From positions 785,791 to 849,790 of the forward strand of contig NZ_JACDUR010000003.1 of NCBI RefSeq assembly GCF_013761175.1: DNA of 64,000 bases, written 5' to 3'. The notes beneath the pieces are model-generated. The model saw nothing but the letters and a program-made list of their open reading frames with translations, had not been told where the DNA came from and ran no database searches. Below are positions 41,917 through 49,901 of the stretch, one piece after another (position 1 is the first letter of the stretch; every line of letters starts with the position of its first letter). Source of the DNA: Nonomuraea soli. Its GTDB lineage: Bacteria > Actinomycetota > Actinomycetes > Streptosporangiales > Streptosporangiaceae. A program made the position numbers and the translations under genes.

Positions 41917-44900
41917 GTGCGCCGACGGCAACGTACCCTTTCCGACCTGCTTGTGGCGGGTACGGCAGTGCTCGGCCTCGTGGCCACGACGCCCGCGATC
42001 GCGGCCGACGACCCGATGAGCTCGGTCAGCGTCACCAAGACCAACGACGCCGGCGGCCCGCTGGAGCCCGGTGACGAGTTCATCTACACCCTCAACGGCC
42101 AGTGCTCCGGCCTGACCGTGGACTGCGTGAACTTCACCGTCACCGACACGCTGCCCGCGGGGCTGGACGTGACGAGCCTGCCGCAGAGCACCACCACCCG
42201 CGACGTCACCTACGACGAGTCGACCCGGCTGCTGACGGTCGTCTACAAGCAGGACCTGCAGAACCCCGACGACGAGACGGGGCTGCGCGCCGGCCAGGCG
42301 GGCACGATCGAGATCGGCATGCGGGTCCCGGCCGACACCGACTTCGAGGACGGCACCGTCGTCCCCAACACCGCGACGGTCGACGCCGACAACGCCGACC
42401 CGGACGACTCCACCACCGAGATCACCATCACCATCCCCCGGGTCGTCACGCCGGTGGTGACCAAGGACTGGACGGACGGATCGGCGGTCGCGGGCAGCGG
42501 CGAGGAGTCCACGATCACGCTGAACGTGCGCAACAACTCCTCCTCGTCGGCCGAGGTCACCGAGCTGTCGGTCTCCGACGACAGTGCGGAGACCTTCGAG
42601 TACTTCGACTTCACCGGCGCCACCGTGACGGCCTTCCCGGCCGGAGCCGACCGGGCCGTGTTGACTGTCACCCTGGCGGACGGCAGCACGGTCACCGGCG
42701 ACCCCATCTCGTCGCCCGGAGAGCTGCCGCTACCCGCAGGGGTGGACCCCGCCGACGTGGTCGGTGTCGAGGTCGTCTTCACCAGCAGCAGCGGCGACCC
42801 GCTGCCGAACGACCCCGACGGCGGCACCGTCGAGATCGGCCTGGAGCTGCGCGACACCAAGCGCTCCGACGGCTCGCCGCTGAGGCCCACGGACAAGATC
42901 GTCGTCAACAACTGCGCGACGCCCGCCGCCGAGGAGGAGACCGACGGGACGGTCACAGGAGCCCAGGCCTGCGACACCTACGACATCCTGCCCGACATCC
43001 TCGTCCTCGAAGGCTCCAAGAAGTTCTTCCCCGACACCGACGGCGACTTCTCCCAGGAGACCGGAGAGCACGCGGTGCTCGGCGAGAACTCGCCGGTCAG
43101 CGCCATGATCGACGTGACGAACAAGTCGCCCTTCCCGGTGAAGAGCATCACGATCGTCGAGCCTGACGAGACCGCCACCAGCGAGTTCGACAAGGTCGAC
43201 GTGGAGTCGATCCGGCTGCGCTTCCCCGAAGGCGCCACCACGGCGTCGGTCACCGTCACCTACGCCGACGGCACCAGCACCACCGACACCTACACCGAGA
43301 ACCAGACCATCGACGTCGCCAAGGCGGGCACCACGGTCACCAAGGTCGAGGTCACCTACACGGGCGTCGACGAGGACGGCAACCCGACCATCGCCGAGGG
43401 CGCCAGCGCCGGTCTCGACCTGCACGGCACCCTCACCGACGACGTCACCGAGCAGGACGTGGCCGACGGCGTCGACGACTGCGCCGGCTACAAGGGCGAC
43501 GCCGGCCGCACCGACGGCAGCGGTACGGCCTCCGGCACCGCCTGCCAGAACCTGCCCGTCGAGGATCCGAACACCTCGGGCACCGGCACCAAGTCCGCCG
43601 ACCAGACGGATGTGCCGCCCGGCCAGCCGATCCCGATGACCCTGACGGTCACCAACAACGGCAACAAGCCGCTGATCGACCCGATCGTCACCGACCCGCC
43701 GGCCAATCCGGACGGTTCGCCCAGCACCGCCAGCCCGTGGGACGTGCTGATGATCGACTCGGTGTCGGTCTCGCCGTCGAGCGCGCCGGTCACCATCGAG
43801 GTGTGGGACCCGACCGCGAACGCGTGGGTGCCCTACGACGCCTCCGACGCGGCCCTGCTGGAGCGGGCGACGGGCGTACGCGGCGTCTACGACGGCGACA
43901 TGCCGCCGCAGAGCACGTTCACGATCAACATCGTCGCCGAGCGCCGCCCCGGCACCGAGAACGGCGTGACGTTCACCAACTGCTACTCCATCGACGCCGG
44001 CGGCGACTACGTGCCGACCGGCCCGGTCTGCGGTCCGAACATGAACACCGGTCCCGCCTCGGACGGCGCGTCGCTGAACAAGTCGATCAGCCCCGGCGAG
44101 CTGCCCGAATACGTGCCGGGCCTGCCGCGCCAGCACGCCGACCTCACCCTGACGATCCGCAACACCGGCAACATGTCGGCTCAGTACCTGAAGATCATCG
44201 ACCAGGACAGCGACTTCTTCGACGCCGTCGACCTGGTCTCGATCAAGTCGAACCAGATGCCCAAGGGCGCCGACAGGGTCCAGATCGACGCCTACGTGGG
44301 CGGCGCCTGGGTCAACGGCACCCCGTCGAGCTCGGCCGCCCTGCCGGCCGGGGTGAGCGCGGGCGACGTCACCGGCATCCGCGTCACCTACTCCTCGACC
44401 AGCACCGCCAACGACGGCTTCACCATCGTCCCGTGCGCCGGCAGCGGCTGTGACGGCATCCTGGTGCTCGACGTGAGCCCGCGCCCGTCGCTGCGCAGCA
44501 GCGGCGAGCCGGTGCCCAGCCACCTCGAGGACACCGCGAGCGGGCAGTTCATCACCAAGGTCGAGGACCCGGGCATGCCGAAGGACATCGACCCGGTCAC
44601 CGCGACGCTCGACCTGGTCAAGGGCGACCCGATCCTTGACGTCAGCAAGACCCCGAACACCGTTCTCGCGCCGGGCGAGGACGCGCCGTTCTACCTGAAG
44701 GTCTCCAACACGGGGACCGCCAACATCCCCGACCTGGTCGTCAAGGACTCGCTGCCGCCCGGCATCCAGTTCGTCGACAGCTTCCAGGGTGACAACGGCC
44801 AGCCGTACAAGATCATCAATGAGTCGGTGCCCAGCGGGACGCCCGCCGTACCCACGCCCGAGTTCAGCGAGACCACGAGCGGCGGCCGGGTGTCCGGGCT

Positions 44901-46998
44901 GACGTGGGAGTTCCCGGGCGACTGGGTGCTCGCGCCCGGTGCGACGTTCACCATCGAGATCCACGTCAGGCTGGAGGCCGGCATCACGGCCGGGCAGGTC
45001 GTGACCAACACCGTCGGCGCGACCTCCTCCGACGAGGACATGGAGTGCGCGGGCGACTCGCAGACCGACGGCGACTTCGGGACCGGCCTGTACTGCGTGG
45101 CCCAGGCGACGCTGACCGCCAGGTCGGGGGCCGCCTTCGCCGCCCGCAAGTGGGTGTCGGGCAACGCGTCGCTGGGCTGGTACAACACCCGGACCAAGGA
45201 GGTCGTCCCCGTCGGCGACTCCTCGTGCCTGTCGACCACCGACTCCTCGGGCCGCACCTACACGGCCACCCCGTGCATCGCGCTGGTCAACCCGGGCGAC
45301 CGCTACCACTACCTGGCGCGCATCCAGAACGCCGGGACAGAATCGGGTACGGCCATGCGGATCGTCGACCGTTTCCCGATCATGGGTGACAAGGGCGTCA
45401 TCCTCGACCAGTCGCGCGGCACCGCCTGGGACAAGCGGCCCACGCTGGCCACCGTGCCCGCTCTGGACGGGGCCGGCACGATGGAGCTCGCCTACGAGAA
45501 CGACGAGCCCCTGTGCACCGACGACCTGAACATGGGCGGCGCCGGCTCCAGCGCCGACCAGTGCCCGAGTGACGTCTGGGACGACCCGTTCAGCGCGGCG
45601 GCGCGGGGATTCCGCGCCGAGCTCACCTTCGACCCGGCCCTGGCGCCGGGCGCGAAGGTGGATCTCACCTGGGCCATGGACACCCCGCTCGACGTCACCG
45701 AGAACGGCGACCCGACGATCGCGTGGAACTCCTTCGCCCACAACGAGGTCACCGACCGCCCCGACGGCTCGCGCCTGGCCTGGCCGGTCGCGCCGTTCAC
45801 CAAGCTCGGCACGCCGCGCGTGCTGCAGCCCAACGAGCCCATCAGGGTGGGCGTCGCCCTCGCCTACGGGGACCTCAGGCTGGTCAAGCGCATCGACAGG
45901 GCGCCGGACCAGATCAACGAGCTGCTGAAGAAGGTGCCGTTCCCGTTCCACGTCACCTGCGTCATTCACCCGGACGGCAGGCCTGACCAGACCGTGATCG
46001 ACAAGACCTACCGGGTCACGGTCGACAAGCCGGTCACCATCGAGGGCATTCCCGCCGGTGCCGACTGCGAGGTGTACGAGGAGTCCGCGCGGGGCGGGCA
46101 GAGCGACCACCCGCAGAACGACCCGATCGAGATCACCATCGAGCCCGGCATCGGCCGGCCGTCCGTGCAGACGGCGAGGATCACCAACACCTTCGCGTTC
46201 GGCGAGCTGCGGCTGGTCAAGGCGCTCGACGGCGACGCCGCGAACTACGTGGGCGACCGCGTGTTCGGGATCAAGGTGTCGTGCGCCCTGCCGAACGCCG
46301 CCGGGGAGCCAACCGATCTGGTGCTGAGCAAGACCTACCAGGTCAGTGCGGGCGAGCCCGTCGTCATCAGGCCGCTGCCGGTCAACACGAGCTGCTGGGC
46401 CGAGGAGGTCGACACCGGAGGAGCCGCCGCGTCGGTCGTGGACCACGATTCACGTGAAACCGCGGTCGTGGTGACGGCCGATGGTGAGGGGGAGCCGGTG
46501 ACCATCACGGCCACCAACACCTTCCCGGCGGCGGACGTCGTGGTCACCAAGCACGTCAAGGGCGGGTCCGCCGGGCCGTACCGCTTCTCGATGGTCTGCA
46601 CGACGGATCAGGGCGAGGTCGCGCTGGCCCCTGAGGACAGCTCCTTCGAGCTGAGCGACGGCGAGTCGCGCGAGGTCTCCGTGCCCGACGGCGCCGTGTG
46701 CACGGTGACCGAGCAGGACGCGCCCTCCGGGGCCACGGTCACGTACGCGGCCTCCGACGGCGGTGACGACGGCGAGGTCGTGGTGGACGGCTCGGCGTCG
46801 GTCGACGTGACCAACACCTTCGACGAGACGCCGCCCGGCGGCGGCGACGGCGGTTCGTCGCCGGCCGGTGACGAGCTGCCGTTCACGGGGTCCGGGATGT
46901 GGACCATCCTCGGCGTCCTGGGGGTCGCGCTGGCCCTCGCCGGGGGGATCGGCCTGATGATCGCGCGCACTCGCGGCAGCCGGGCGGCGCAGGGCTGA
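41917..46998 (+). CDS. giant LPxTG-anchored surface protein with DUF11-like and DUF5979 domains
   Basis: 1693 residues. Signal peptide about 1-31 (cleavage near AIA|AD). About ten beta-rich DUF11/isopeptide-like segments (VxVTKTNDAGGPLEPGD, LTVTNNGNKPLIDPIVTDPP, LKVSNTGTANIPDLVVKDSLP) fill 32-1315. Three DUF5979-type domains follow at about 1322-1425, 1430-1530 and 1540-1645, each beginning with LVK/VTK and ending with a conserved TNTF. LPFTG near 1654-1658, a hydrophobic helix and RTRGSRAAQG complete a sortase signal. GTG 41917 has GCGAGG upstream; no in-frame ATG precedes the signal peptide. Likely a stalk-like wall-linked adhesin. A hairpin terminator follows. Confidence 0.9.
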   Translation: MRRRQRTLSDLLVAGTAVLGLVATTPAIAADDPMSSVSVTKTNDAGGPLEPGDEFIYTLNGQCSGLTVDCVNFTVTDTLPAGLDVTSLPQSTTTRDVTYDESTRLLTVVYKQDLQNPDDETGLRAGQAGTIEIGMRVPADTDFEDGTVVPNTATVDADNADPDDSTTEITITIPRVVTPVVTKDWTDGSAVAGSGEESTITLNVRNNSSSSAEVTELSVSDDSAETFEYFDFTGATVTAFPAGADRAVLTVTLADGSTVTGDPISSPGELPLPAGVDPADVVGVEVVFTSSSGDPLPNDPDGGTVEIGLELRDTKRSDGSPLRPTDKIVVNNCATPAAEEETDGTVTGAQACDTYDILPDILVLEGSKKFFPDTDGDFSQETGEHAVLGENSPVSAMIDVTNKSPFPVKSITIVEPDETATSEFDKVDVESIRLRFPEGATTASVTVTYADGTSTTDTYTENQTIDVAKAGTTVTKVEVTYTGVDEDGNPTIAEGASAGLDLHGTLTDDVTEQDVADGVDDCAGYKGDAGRTDGSGTASGTACQNLPVEDPNTSGTGTKSADQTDVPPGQPIPMTLTVTNNGNKPLIDPIVTDPPANPDGSPSTASPWDVLMIDSVSVSPSSAPVTIEVWDPTANAWVPYDASDAALLERATGVRGVYDGDMPPQSTFTINIVAERRPGTENGVTFTNCYSIDAGGDYVPTGPVCGPNMNTGPASDGASLNKSISPGELPEYVPGLPRQHADLTLTIRNTGNMSAQYLKIIDQDSDFFDAVDLVSIKSNQMPKGADRVQIDAYVGGAWVNGTPSSSAALPAGVSAGDVTGIRVTYSSTSTANDGFTIVPCAGSGCDGILVLDVSPRPSLRSSGEPVPSHLEDTASGQFITKVEDPGMPKDIDPVTATLDLVKGDPILDVSKTPNTVLAPGEDAPFYLKVSNTGTANIPDLVVKDSLPPGIQFVDSFQGDNGQPYKIINESVPSGTPAVPTPEFSETTSGGRVSGLTWEFPGDWVLAPGATFTIEIHVRLEAGITAGQVVTNTVGATSSDEDMECAGDSQTDGDFGTGLYCVAQATLTARSGAAFAARKWVSGNASLGWYNTRTKEVVPVGDSSCLSTTDSSGRTYTATPCIALVNPGDRYHYLARIQNAGTESGTAMRIVDRFPIMGDKGVILDQSRGTAWDKRPTLATVPALDGAGTMELAYENDEPLCTDDLNMGGAGSSADQCPSDVWDDPFSAAARGFRAELTFDPALAPGAKVDLTWAMDTPLDVTENGDPTIAWNSFAHNEVTDRPDGSRLAWPVAPFTKLGTPRVLQPNEPIRVGVALAYGDLRLVKRIDRAPDQINELLKKVPFPFHVTCVIHPDGRPDQTVIDKTYRVTVDKPVTIEGIPAGADCEVYEESARGGQSDHPQNDPIEITIEPGIGRPSVQTARITNTFAFGELRLVKALDGDAANYVGDRVFGIKVSCALPNAAGEPTDLVLSKTYQVSAGEPVVIRPLPVNTSCWAEEVDTGGAAASVVDHDSRETAVVVTADGEGEPVTITATNTFPAADVVVTKHVKGGSAGPYRFSMVCTTDQGEVALAPEDSSFELSDGESREVSVPDGAVCTVTEQDAPSGATVTYAASDGGDDGEVVVDGSASVDVTNTFDETPPGGGDGGSSPAGDELPFTGSGMWTILGVLGVALALAGGIGLMIARTRGSRAAQG

Positions 46999-47010
46999 CC
47001 GTGAGGCGAT

Positions 47011-47042
47011 CGGGCGCGGTCACGGTATCCGGACCGCGCCCG
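47011..47042. terminator. hairpin terminator between convergent genes
   Basis: CGGGCGCGGTC (47011-47021) and GACCGCGCCCG (47032-47042) form an 11-bp stem with a 10-base loop in the 52-bp gap between the giant surface gene and the convergent PucR gene. No T-tract. Confidence 0.75.
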
Positions 47043-47050
47043 AATGATCG

Positions 47051-48073
47051 TCAGGCGTCGGCGCAGTGCGCGATCCGCCAGAGCAGGACCGCGACCGCGG
47101 CCCTCTGGCGGCCGCCCGGCTGCGTGAGGCTGTAGCCGAGCTGGGCGGCCAGCGAGGTCAGCCGTTCCTGAAGCGTCGAGTGGTGCAGGTGCAGGACCGC
47201 GGCGGCCTGCCTGAGGCTGTTGTGGTCGAGCACGGCCTGCAGGGTGTCGATGGCCCACGGCCTGGTGGTCCTGGCCTGGTCGAGCCGCCGCACGTCGTCG
47301 AGCGCTCCGGCCTCGTCCGGGGTGATCCGCTCGACGACCACGGCCAGGGCGCCGAGGTCGTCGTAGTGCACCAGCGACGCCCCCGGCCCCGAGAGCCGGT
47401 CGGTCAGCCGCAGCGCCAGCCGGGCGTGGTCGAGGGCCGCGGGCAGCCGCGCGGGGTCGGCCGCCACCGCCGTCCCCGCCCGCAGTCCGGACGGGAACAC
47501 CGGCGCCCCGGCCACGAGCGTCACGACGTGCTCGTCGACGAGCGCGGTGTGCGGCGAGAGCAGCCCTTCGGCCGACGCGTCCCCCACTCCGCCGACCACC
47601 ACGGTGATCGGTCCCGTGATCCCCAGCCGGGTTATGGCGTCGCGGCGCTCGGCCTCCGACGCGTCGGGATCACAGGCGATCTTGACCGCCTCCCCGATCG
47701 AGCGATGCGTGCGCTCCCCGGTCAGCGCGTGCACCGCCAGCGCCGCCCGCTCCAGGATCAGCGCGTCGAGCGGCCGATGCTCGCCCTCCCGCTCCAGCCA
47801 CAGGCAGCACCCGGCCCTGCCGGGCACGGCCACCCGCGGCCAGGAGCGGGGAGCGTCGGCGGCCATGGAGCGCCCCTGCGGGTCGTACCGGCGGGTCAGG
47901 CTCCGCCCTGCGTCGTGGTAGCCGGCGGGGCATCCCGCCAGCACGGCGGCCGCGCGGATCACGGCGGCCACGGGGGCACGCTGCTCGACCAGGCTGTCGA
48001 AGTGGGCGATGACGCGCAGCGCCCCGGCCGTCTCGTCTCCGACGGCTTCGAGCTTGCCGATGAGATCGCGCAC
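47051..48073 (-). CDS. PucR-family (CdaR-type) helix-turn-helix regulator
   Basis: 340 residues. The C-terminal PucR helix-turn-helix is clear: TLQAVLDHNSLRQAAAVLHLHHSTLQERLTSLAAQLGYSLTQPGGRQRAAVAVLLWRI. The centre has a GGDEF-like PucR region (ITVVVGGVGDASAEGLLSPHTALVDE, LVHYDDLGALAVV). It starts with GTG 48073 after GGGAGGGG. It lies 36 bp after the esterase gene on the same strand and is probably cotranscribed; it may regulate that gene. A substrate-type ligand sensed by the N-terminal 120 residues is likely. Confidence 0.9.
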   Translation of the reverse strand: MRDLIGKLEAVGDETAGALRVIAHFDSLVEQRAPVAAVIRAAAVLAGCPAGYHDAGRSLTRRYDPQGRSMAADAPRSWPRVAVPGRAGCCLWLEREGEHRPLDALILERAALAVHALTGERTHRSIGEAVKIACDPDASEAERRDAITRLGITGPITVVVGGVGDASAEGLLSPHTALVDEHVVTLVAGAPVFPSGLRAGTAVAADPARLPAALDHARLALRLTDRLSGPGASLVHYDDLGALAVVVERITPDEAGALDDVRRLDQARTTRPWAIDTLQAVLDHNSLRQAAAVLHLHHSTLQERLTSLAAQLGYSLTQPGGRQRAAVAVLLWRIAHCADA

Positions 48074-48109
48074 GCGGACCCCTCCCAGGTTGCCGGCCGC
48101 CCGTTGGGC

Positions 48110-49120
48110 TCAGTGTTCCAGCGCCCGCCGGATGAACTCGTCGCGCACCGCCGTGGAGGCGCGGGAGATCGCGGCGTGCGCGGCGATCATGTCGAAGCCG
48201 TGGAAGCCGCCGCCCCACATGTGCAGGTCGACGTTGACTCCGGCCTCCGAGAGCCGGCGCGCGTAGATCAGGACCTCGTCGCGGAAGCTCTCGACCGAGC
48301 CGGCGTCGATGTAGGTGCGGGGGAGCCCGGCCAGGTTCGTCGCGCGGGCGGGGGCGGCGTACGGGGAGACGTCGGGCCCGCCACGCCGCTCGCCGAGCAG
48401 CGCCGTCCAGCCGAACAGGTTGCTGGTGCGGTCCCAGATGCCCTCGCCTTCGAGCATGCGGCTGGAGTGGGTCTCGAAGCGGTCGTCGAGCATGGGGCAG
48501 ACGAGGATCTGGTGGGTGAGGGCGGGGAAGTCGCGGTCGCGGGCGAGCAGCGCCGTGCCCGCCGCGAGCCCGCCGCCCGCGCTCTCTCCCGCGATGAGCA
48601 GGCGGCCGGGGTCGATGCCGAGCTCCGCGGCGTTCTTGGCGGTCCACACCAGCCCGGCGTAGCAGTCCTCGACGGGCGCGGGATCGGGGTGCTCGGGCGC
48701 CAGCCGGTATTCCACCGACACGGCCACGGCGTGCCCCTCGGCGACGTACGGCAGGTACATGTGCATGCCCAGCCGGCGCTCGCCGGTGACCATGCCGCCG
48801 CCGTGGATGTGGTAGATGCCCGCCTTCGGACCCCGGTCGTCGACCGGGCTGAGGATCAGCAGGGTGATGTCGGGCGCGCCGTCGGGACCTGGCACCTGCC
48901 GTTCCTCGACCCGTACGGCACCGCCGGCGGTCAGGTCGACCTGCTCGAATCCCACGAGCTGCTCGGCTACCTCGCCGTTCAGGTCCGGCTGCCGCCGCGC
49001 CGTCAGGCTCTCCGCCGTGAGGTTGGGCAGCAGCTCACGGAGCGCCTGCTCGACGGGCACGAGCTCGGGGTCGTACGGCGGGCGGACGGTGAGTTCGCCG
49101 AACGGGGTCTGGTCGTCCAT
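48110..49120 (-). CDS. alpha/beta-hydrolase esterase, hormone-sensitive lipase (HSL) family
   Basis: 336 residues. HSL-family markers: HIHGGGM oxyanion loop near 105-111, GESAGGG nucleophile elbow near 183, Asp in YIDAGSVESFRDE near 285 and His in GGGFHGFDM near 315. It hydrolyses short or medium acyl esters. ATG 49120 is chosen because GAGGGAGAAA precedes it; the in-frame extension to 49333 is arginine-rich shadow sequence. It probably forms an operon with the PucR regulator downstream. Confidence 0.92.
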   Translation of the reverse strand: MDDQTPFGELTVRPPYDPELVPVEQALRELLPNLTAESLTARRQPDLNGEVAEQLVGFEQVDLTAGGAVRVEERQVPGPDGAPDITLLILSPVDDRGPKAGIYHIHGGGMVTGERRLGMHMYLPYVAEGHAVAVSVEYRLAPEHPDPAPVEDCYAGLVWTAKNAAELGIDPGRLLIAGESAGGGLAAGTALLARDRDFPALTHQILVCPMLDDRFETHSSRMLEGEGIWDRTSNLFGWTALLGERRGGPDVSPYAAPARATNLAGLPRTYIDAGSVESFRDEVLIYARRLSEAGVNVDLHMWGGGFHGFDMIAAHAAISRASTAVRDEFIRRALEH

Positions 49121-49185
49121 GGTTTCTCCCTCTTGACGATTATCCTCACCATGCGCGACCAGGTCGCAGGCGGTAACCCGCAGCT

Positions 49186-49213
49186 GGCGGGAAGTCGCGT
49201 GGCGCTTCCCGCC
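49186..49213 (-). terminator. hairpin after the GNAT gene
   Basis: GGCGGGAAG (49186-49194) and CTTCCCGCC (49205-49213) form a 9-bp perfect stem in the 121-bp gap between the GNAT gene (ending 49242) and the esterase start. Without a T-tract, so either a terminator or a leader structure of the esterase mRNA. Confidence 0.4.
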
Positions 49214-49241
49214 ATTTGGCGGCCGGGAGCTCAGCCGACGA

Positions 49242-49724
49242 TCAGAGCGTCTTGTAGTAGACGGCGATCGGCAGCAGCGTGCACCCGAGCTTCTCGTAGA
49301 GCGCCCTGGCGGGCGCGTGGAAGGGATCGCCACCGGTGCCGATCTCCACGACCTCGGCCCCGAGCGCCCGCATCTCGGCGAACGCGTGCTCGCACAGCGC
49401 GGTGCCCAGCTGGTGACGGCGGTATTCGGCCGAGACGGCCAGGTGCGAGACGGCCCCGTTCTTGCGTGCGGGGTCGGCGCTCCACGCCACGTAGGCGGCG
49501 ATCACGTCGCCGTCGACGGCGACCGCGACGTGCTTGTGCTGGTCTGGGTCGTGGAGCTCGGCGACCTGGGTGCGGTAGTCGCCGCGCCAGTCGCCGTGCT
49601 GGTTGGCGAAGACGACCTCGCCCACCAGCGGCCGGAAGTGTTCCTCGTAGAAGGGGCCGAAGGTCTCGATGGTCAGGTCGATGAGCCGCGCCAGATCGGA
49701 CGCGGCGAAGGGACGGATGAGCAT
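49242..49724 (-). CDS. GNAT-family N-acetyltransferase
   Basis: 160 residues with the GNAT fold. Motif A (acetyl-CoA loop) is in VSHLAVSAEYRRHQLGTALCEHAF: the usual R/QxxGxG/A appears as RRHQLGTAL. Then EVVEIGTGGDPFHAPARALYEKLGC gives motif B. AAAGGCG precedes ATG 49724. Substrate unknown; an aminoglycoside-type substrate cannot be claimed. Same strand as esterase and PucR but separated by a hairpin. Confidence 0.9.
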   Translation of the reverse strand: MLIRPFAASDLARLIDLTIETFGPFYEEHFRPLVGEVVFANQHGDWRGDYRTQVAELHDPDQHKHVAVAVDGDVIAAYVAWSADPARKNGAVSHLAVSAEYRRHQLGTALCEHAFAEMRALGAEVVEIGTGGDPFHAPARALYEKLGCTLLPIAVYYKTL

Positions 49725-49886
49725 GGAAGTGCGCCTTTCGAACTGAGGGCGTGATGATGGGCGTCAGTCGGCCCGCTCACGGCCTGATACAGGCGCGAGC
49801 CGGCCCTCAGCTGCGGCTGCGGCAAGCGGCGAAGCACTCCATGCCTCCACGATAACCCGGAGGCCGCCGCTTTACGCGCCCGTGGC

Positions 49887-49901
49887 TACACTTCGGCACA
49901 A
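49887..49901 (+). promoter_or_regulatory. leaderless-type -10 element before SARP-2
   Basis: TACACT (49887-49892) lies 8 bp before ATG 49901, so transcription would start at or next to the start codon; no ribosome binding site is visible, consistent with a leaderless mRNA. No good -35 is seen at 17 bp. Confidence 0.4.

Noticed and set aside
42730-46446. 1238-codon open frame antisense to the giant surface protein
   Set aside because: Low-complexity Val/Gly/Arg/Asp composition, no start context; shadow of a repeat-rich GC-biased gene.
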